64,000 nucleotides of DNA from Glandiceps talaboti (Eukaryota; Hemichordata; Enteropneusta; Spengelidae), in the NCBI RefSeq assembly GCF_964340395.1, contig NC_135563.1:7219422-7283421 (forward strand). Reading direction: 5' to 3'. Position numbers and translations under genes: made by a program. A model generated the notes under the pieces. It saw nothing but the letters and a program-made list of their open reading frames with translations, was not told where the DNA came from and searched no databases. Shown in pieces: positions 61,856 through 64,000 of the stretch; positions within the stretch are counted from its first letter, which is position 1, and each line of letters starts with the position of its first letter.

Positions 61856-62090
61856 CAATCTGACTAAAATCCGATGTAGTTGTCGGCTATTAAATCGTTC
61901 ATTGCTATTCTACCTTCGTTATTTTGCCTGAATTGACCTTCTTGGTACATGTTTACATTTTTTAGCCTGATCGCCTCCTAGGCTAAAAAATGTAAACATG
62001 TACCAAGAAGGTCAATTCAGGCAAAATAACGATGGTAAAATAGCAATGAACGATTAGCCGACAACTACATCGGATTTTAATCAGATTGGA
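61856..62090. repeat. Near-perfect long hairpin (~110-bp arms)
   Basis: The two arms meet at a loop of about 14 bases (61966-61980). Paired words include TCTGACTAAAATCCGATG, GTAGTTGTCGGCTA, CGTTCATTGCTATT, GCCTGAATTGACCTTC, TTGGTACATGTTTACA and TTTTTTAGCC with their complements. Mismatches are few. It lies between tRNA copies 3 and 4 and accounts for part of their larger spacing. Confidence 0.95.
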
Positions 62091-62269
62091 TAAGGAGATA
62101 AGTGATTAACTTACCACAAAGTACACATCATTGCAGTGCAAACTTTGAAGGTAGTTTTGAACTGCGATGGGAACATAATCTCTGTACATGTACTGGTGCA
62201 TTCAACAATAACTATTGAAATCGACGGTCAGGCAAATTGCAAGACTCAACTAACATATATAACAACACG

Positions 62270-63090
62270 TGCAATCTTGACATCATTTGTATTTCATCCA
62301 ACACCTGTAAAGCGCGTGAGTAAGCTTACACACGCGCTTTCTTTCATTCTTTCATTCATTCATTCTTTTTTTTCTTTCTTAATTACCAAATAACTTATTA
62401 AGTCAAACTATCGTTTTCAATAAGGTTAACTTAAGATAGGAAAGCCAATACCAGTGAAACTATGTGTGGAAACGGTCTTGAATTCATGACACACTAAACG
62501 TCAATATTAAGGGCAGATTGAAAATAGAACTTGGATATAATTTTGATTCTTTTCTGAAAAACATATAAATCAATTGTCTAGAATATTTGGGGTAAATCGA
62601 GGCCACTTTCAAAGGGGATATCCGAACTATGAGCGTATGCTTTCTAAACCTTAACGTTGTCTTATCAGTTTAACTACTTCAGAAAGGTAACATTGATGGA
62701 TCAGAATTCATGACATGTAACCATGGTAACACTTGGGCCAATCTAGAACTTCCATACATAGTAGTTACATTCTCCCATTCCTCGTGTGATAATTTGCTAG
62801 ATTTACAACTTGCAATATTCCCTTTGTTTTTCCCTATCATATACTCCAAACGTTGATCTGCTATTTCTGAAATTGCCTGACATTGACATTGAAGAGTGTC
62901 AGAAAATATATAAACAAAAATTTGAATATTTGAAGTGTGGTGAGACAAAAACAGTAAGCCGAGTCTGTCATCCACAAACCGTATTGCCGAGACCAGGATT
63001 CGAACCTGGGTTATTGCGGCCACAACGCAATGTCCTAACCACTAGACGATCACGGCGAGCTAGACAGTCGACTGATGACTAACATTTATC
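62270..63090. repeat. Duplicated tRNA-His unit (partner 60515-61330)
   Basis: Second copy of the ~800-base block, same orientation. Differences are scattered substitutions and small indels, for example in the AAACATATAAATC and TTTGAATATTTGAAG segments. This suggests a recent duplication compared with the other units. Confidence 0.9.
62985..63056 (-). tRNA. trnH-GTG: tRNA-His (GTG), copy 4
   Basis: Same 72-base body with anticodon GTG and T:T at 5-68. A run of five T lies 33 bases past its 3' end on the transcribed strand. The unit's far flank (CAGAGCGCCCTCTATAATG near 63341) is shared with units 1 and 3. Confidence 0.88.
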
Positions 63091-63716
63091 AAACTGCATT
63101 TGTTTGAAATCGAAAGTAAAATGAAAGTACATAGTTATGTTATGTTATGTTATGTTATGATATGTGAGTACATCAAATATACATTACCGATTGCCTGATA
63201 TTTGCTTTAAAATATTATTAATGTCTGAAATTCATTCATTTTCCCTTTAAAAAATGAGGAAACGAATAATATTATAATTAAACCATATGCCCGGACCATA
63301 TGATTCTTTTATCGAGGGGTTGCCGACGTTGTTTCACTTCAGAGCGCCCTCTATAATGACCATGACGTCACACTGTGACTGTGTGTGTCTTGTTCGTATA
63401 GGTGTCTAAGCGATGCAAACGTTAATTTCTAATATTTGGCTACAAGCAGTCTGAAAGGTAGCTAGAGAGAAATAATAATATGGAAATGTAATCTCCATGT
63501 TGATACACTGAACTAATACTGTAATAGAAGCGAAAAAGCAGCACGCATGCATATGATTTTCTTCTTCTTGAAGTAATTTTATCATCTTCAAGAAAAATGT
63601 AAATTCTACATGACGCTATTTTTGTCGTGTCCGAGACATTATGAAAATAGCAATAAATTTTTGGATAAGGGGAGTTTAGGAAAGGGCTAAAGCTGTATAT
63701 ACAACCCGTTTCATGT

Positions 63717-64000
63717 CACTGGCTCTGTTTGATACAACCATGCAGAAACCAATAAGAAACAGCACATTCTACACAATAGCAAGGTAGCAATTTCTTGCTA
63801 CATTTTGTCTCAACATTCTGCAACTAGACGCAGACAGGCGGGCGGCAATATTTTGATGTCTGCATTTGATATCTTTACTTTATGGCAGTACGTTAGTTCA
63901 TGTCATTCAAACACAATGTCGCAAGAAACTACATTCATTCATTCATTCAACCTTGCTATCTTAAAGTGTAGCATGTACAGTTTCTTATTGGTTTCTGGTG
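63717..64000. mobile_element. Palindromic repeat family H, copy 2 (runs off window)
   Basis: TTTGATACAACCATG, CAGAAACCAATAAGAAAC, CAATAGCAAGG and, on the right, CTTGCTATCTTAAAGTG and TAGCATGTACAGTTTC repeat the plan of 40020-40372. The right end is cut by the window edge. Confidence 0.65.

Overview
This is a stretch of an animal nuclear genome. It carries spliced genes with canonical GT/AG introns, eukaryotic-type protein families, a nuclear tRNA-His cluster, and AT-rich introns full of microsatellites, SINEs and palindromic MITE-like repeats. Gene content and compact introns fit an invertebrate, perhaps a deuterostome or lophotrochozoan. The sequence alone does not fix the species. The five protein genes were rebuilt exon by exon: every splice phase joins, and each product is close to the full length of its human counterpart as I remember it.

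Layout. 1-2006: upstream DNA with a GT microsatellite, a direct repeat and a CRE-like promoter site. 2007-15028 (+): SLU7, second-step splicing factor, 14 coding exons. 15029-20385: SLU7 3' region, a SINE, a hAT-like MITE and plain AT-rich DNA. 20386-21420 (-): FADS6-type fatty acid desaturase, one uninterrupted exon. 21421-21772: a 352-base head-to-head promoter interval. 21773-32961 (+): LMAN2/VIP36-type cargo lectin, 8 exons. 32962-41366: intergenic, at least five repeat families. 41367-43029 (-): ADP-ribosylarginine hydrolase (ADPRH), 2 exons. 43030-49303: intergenic, with a ~1.9 kb foldback element. 49304-56387 (+): phospholipid phosphatase of the PLPP4/5 group, 7 exons. 56388-64000: repeats, a long CT tract, and four tRNA-His(GTG) genes on the minus strand inside ~1-1.8 kb duplicated units.

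The genes do not form one pathway. They are housekeeping or membrane-trafficking/lipid genes that happen to be neighbours. FADS6 and LMAN2 share a short intergenic interval and may be co-regulated.

I see no new multi-gene system. The most notable signals are structural. Intron/exon boundaries have been locally copied inside SLU7 and LMAN2, most strikingly a ~59-bp array of about 12 degenerate copies of the LMAN2 exon 5 acceptor region. All four tRNA-His copies carry the same acceptor-stem T:T mismatch. There is a large foldback element whose left arm carries two insertions, a near-perfect ~235-base hairpin, a palindrome nested in a MITE, and several MITE families shared between introns of different genes.
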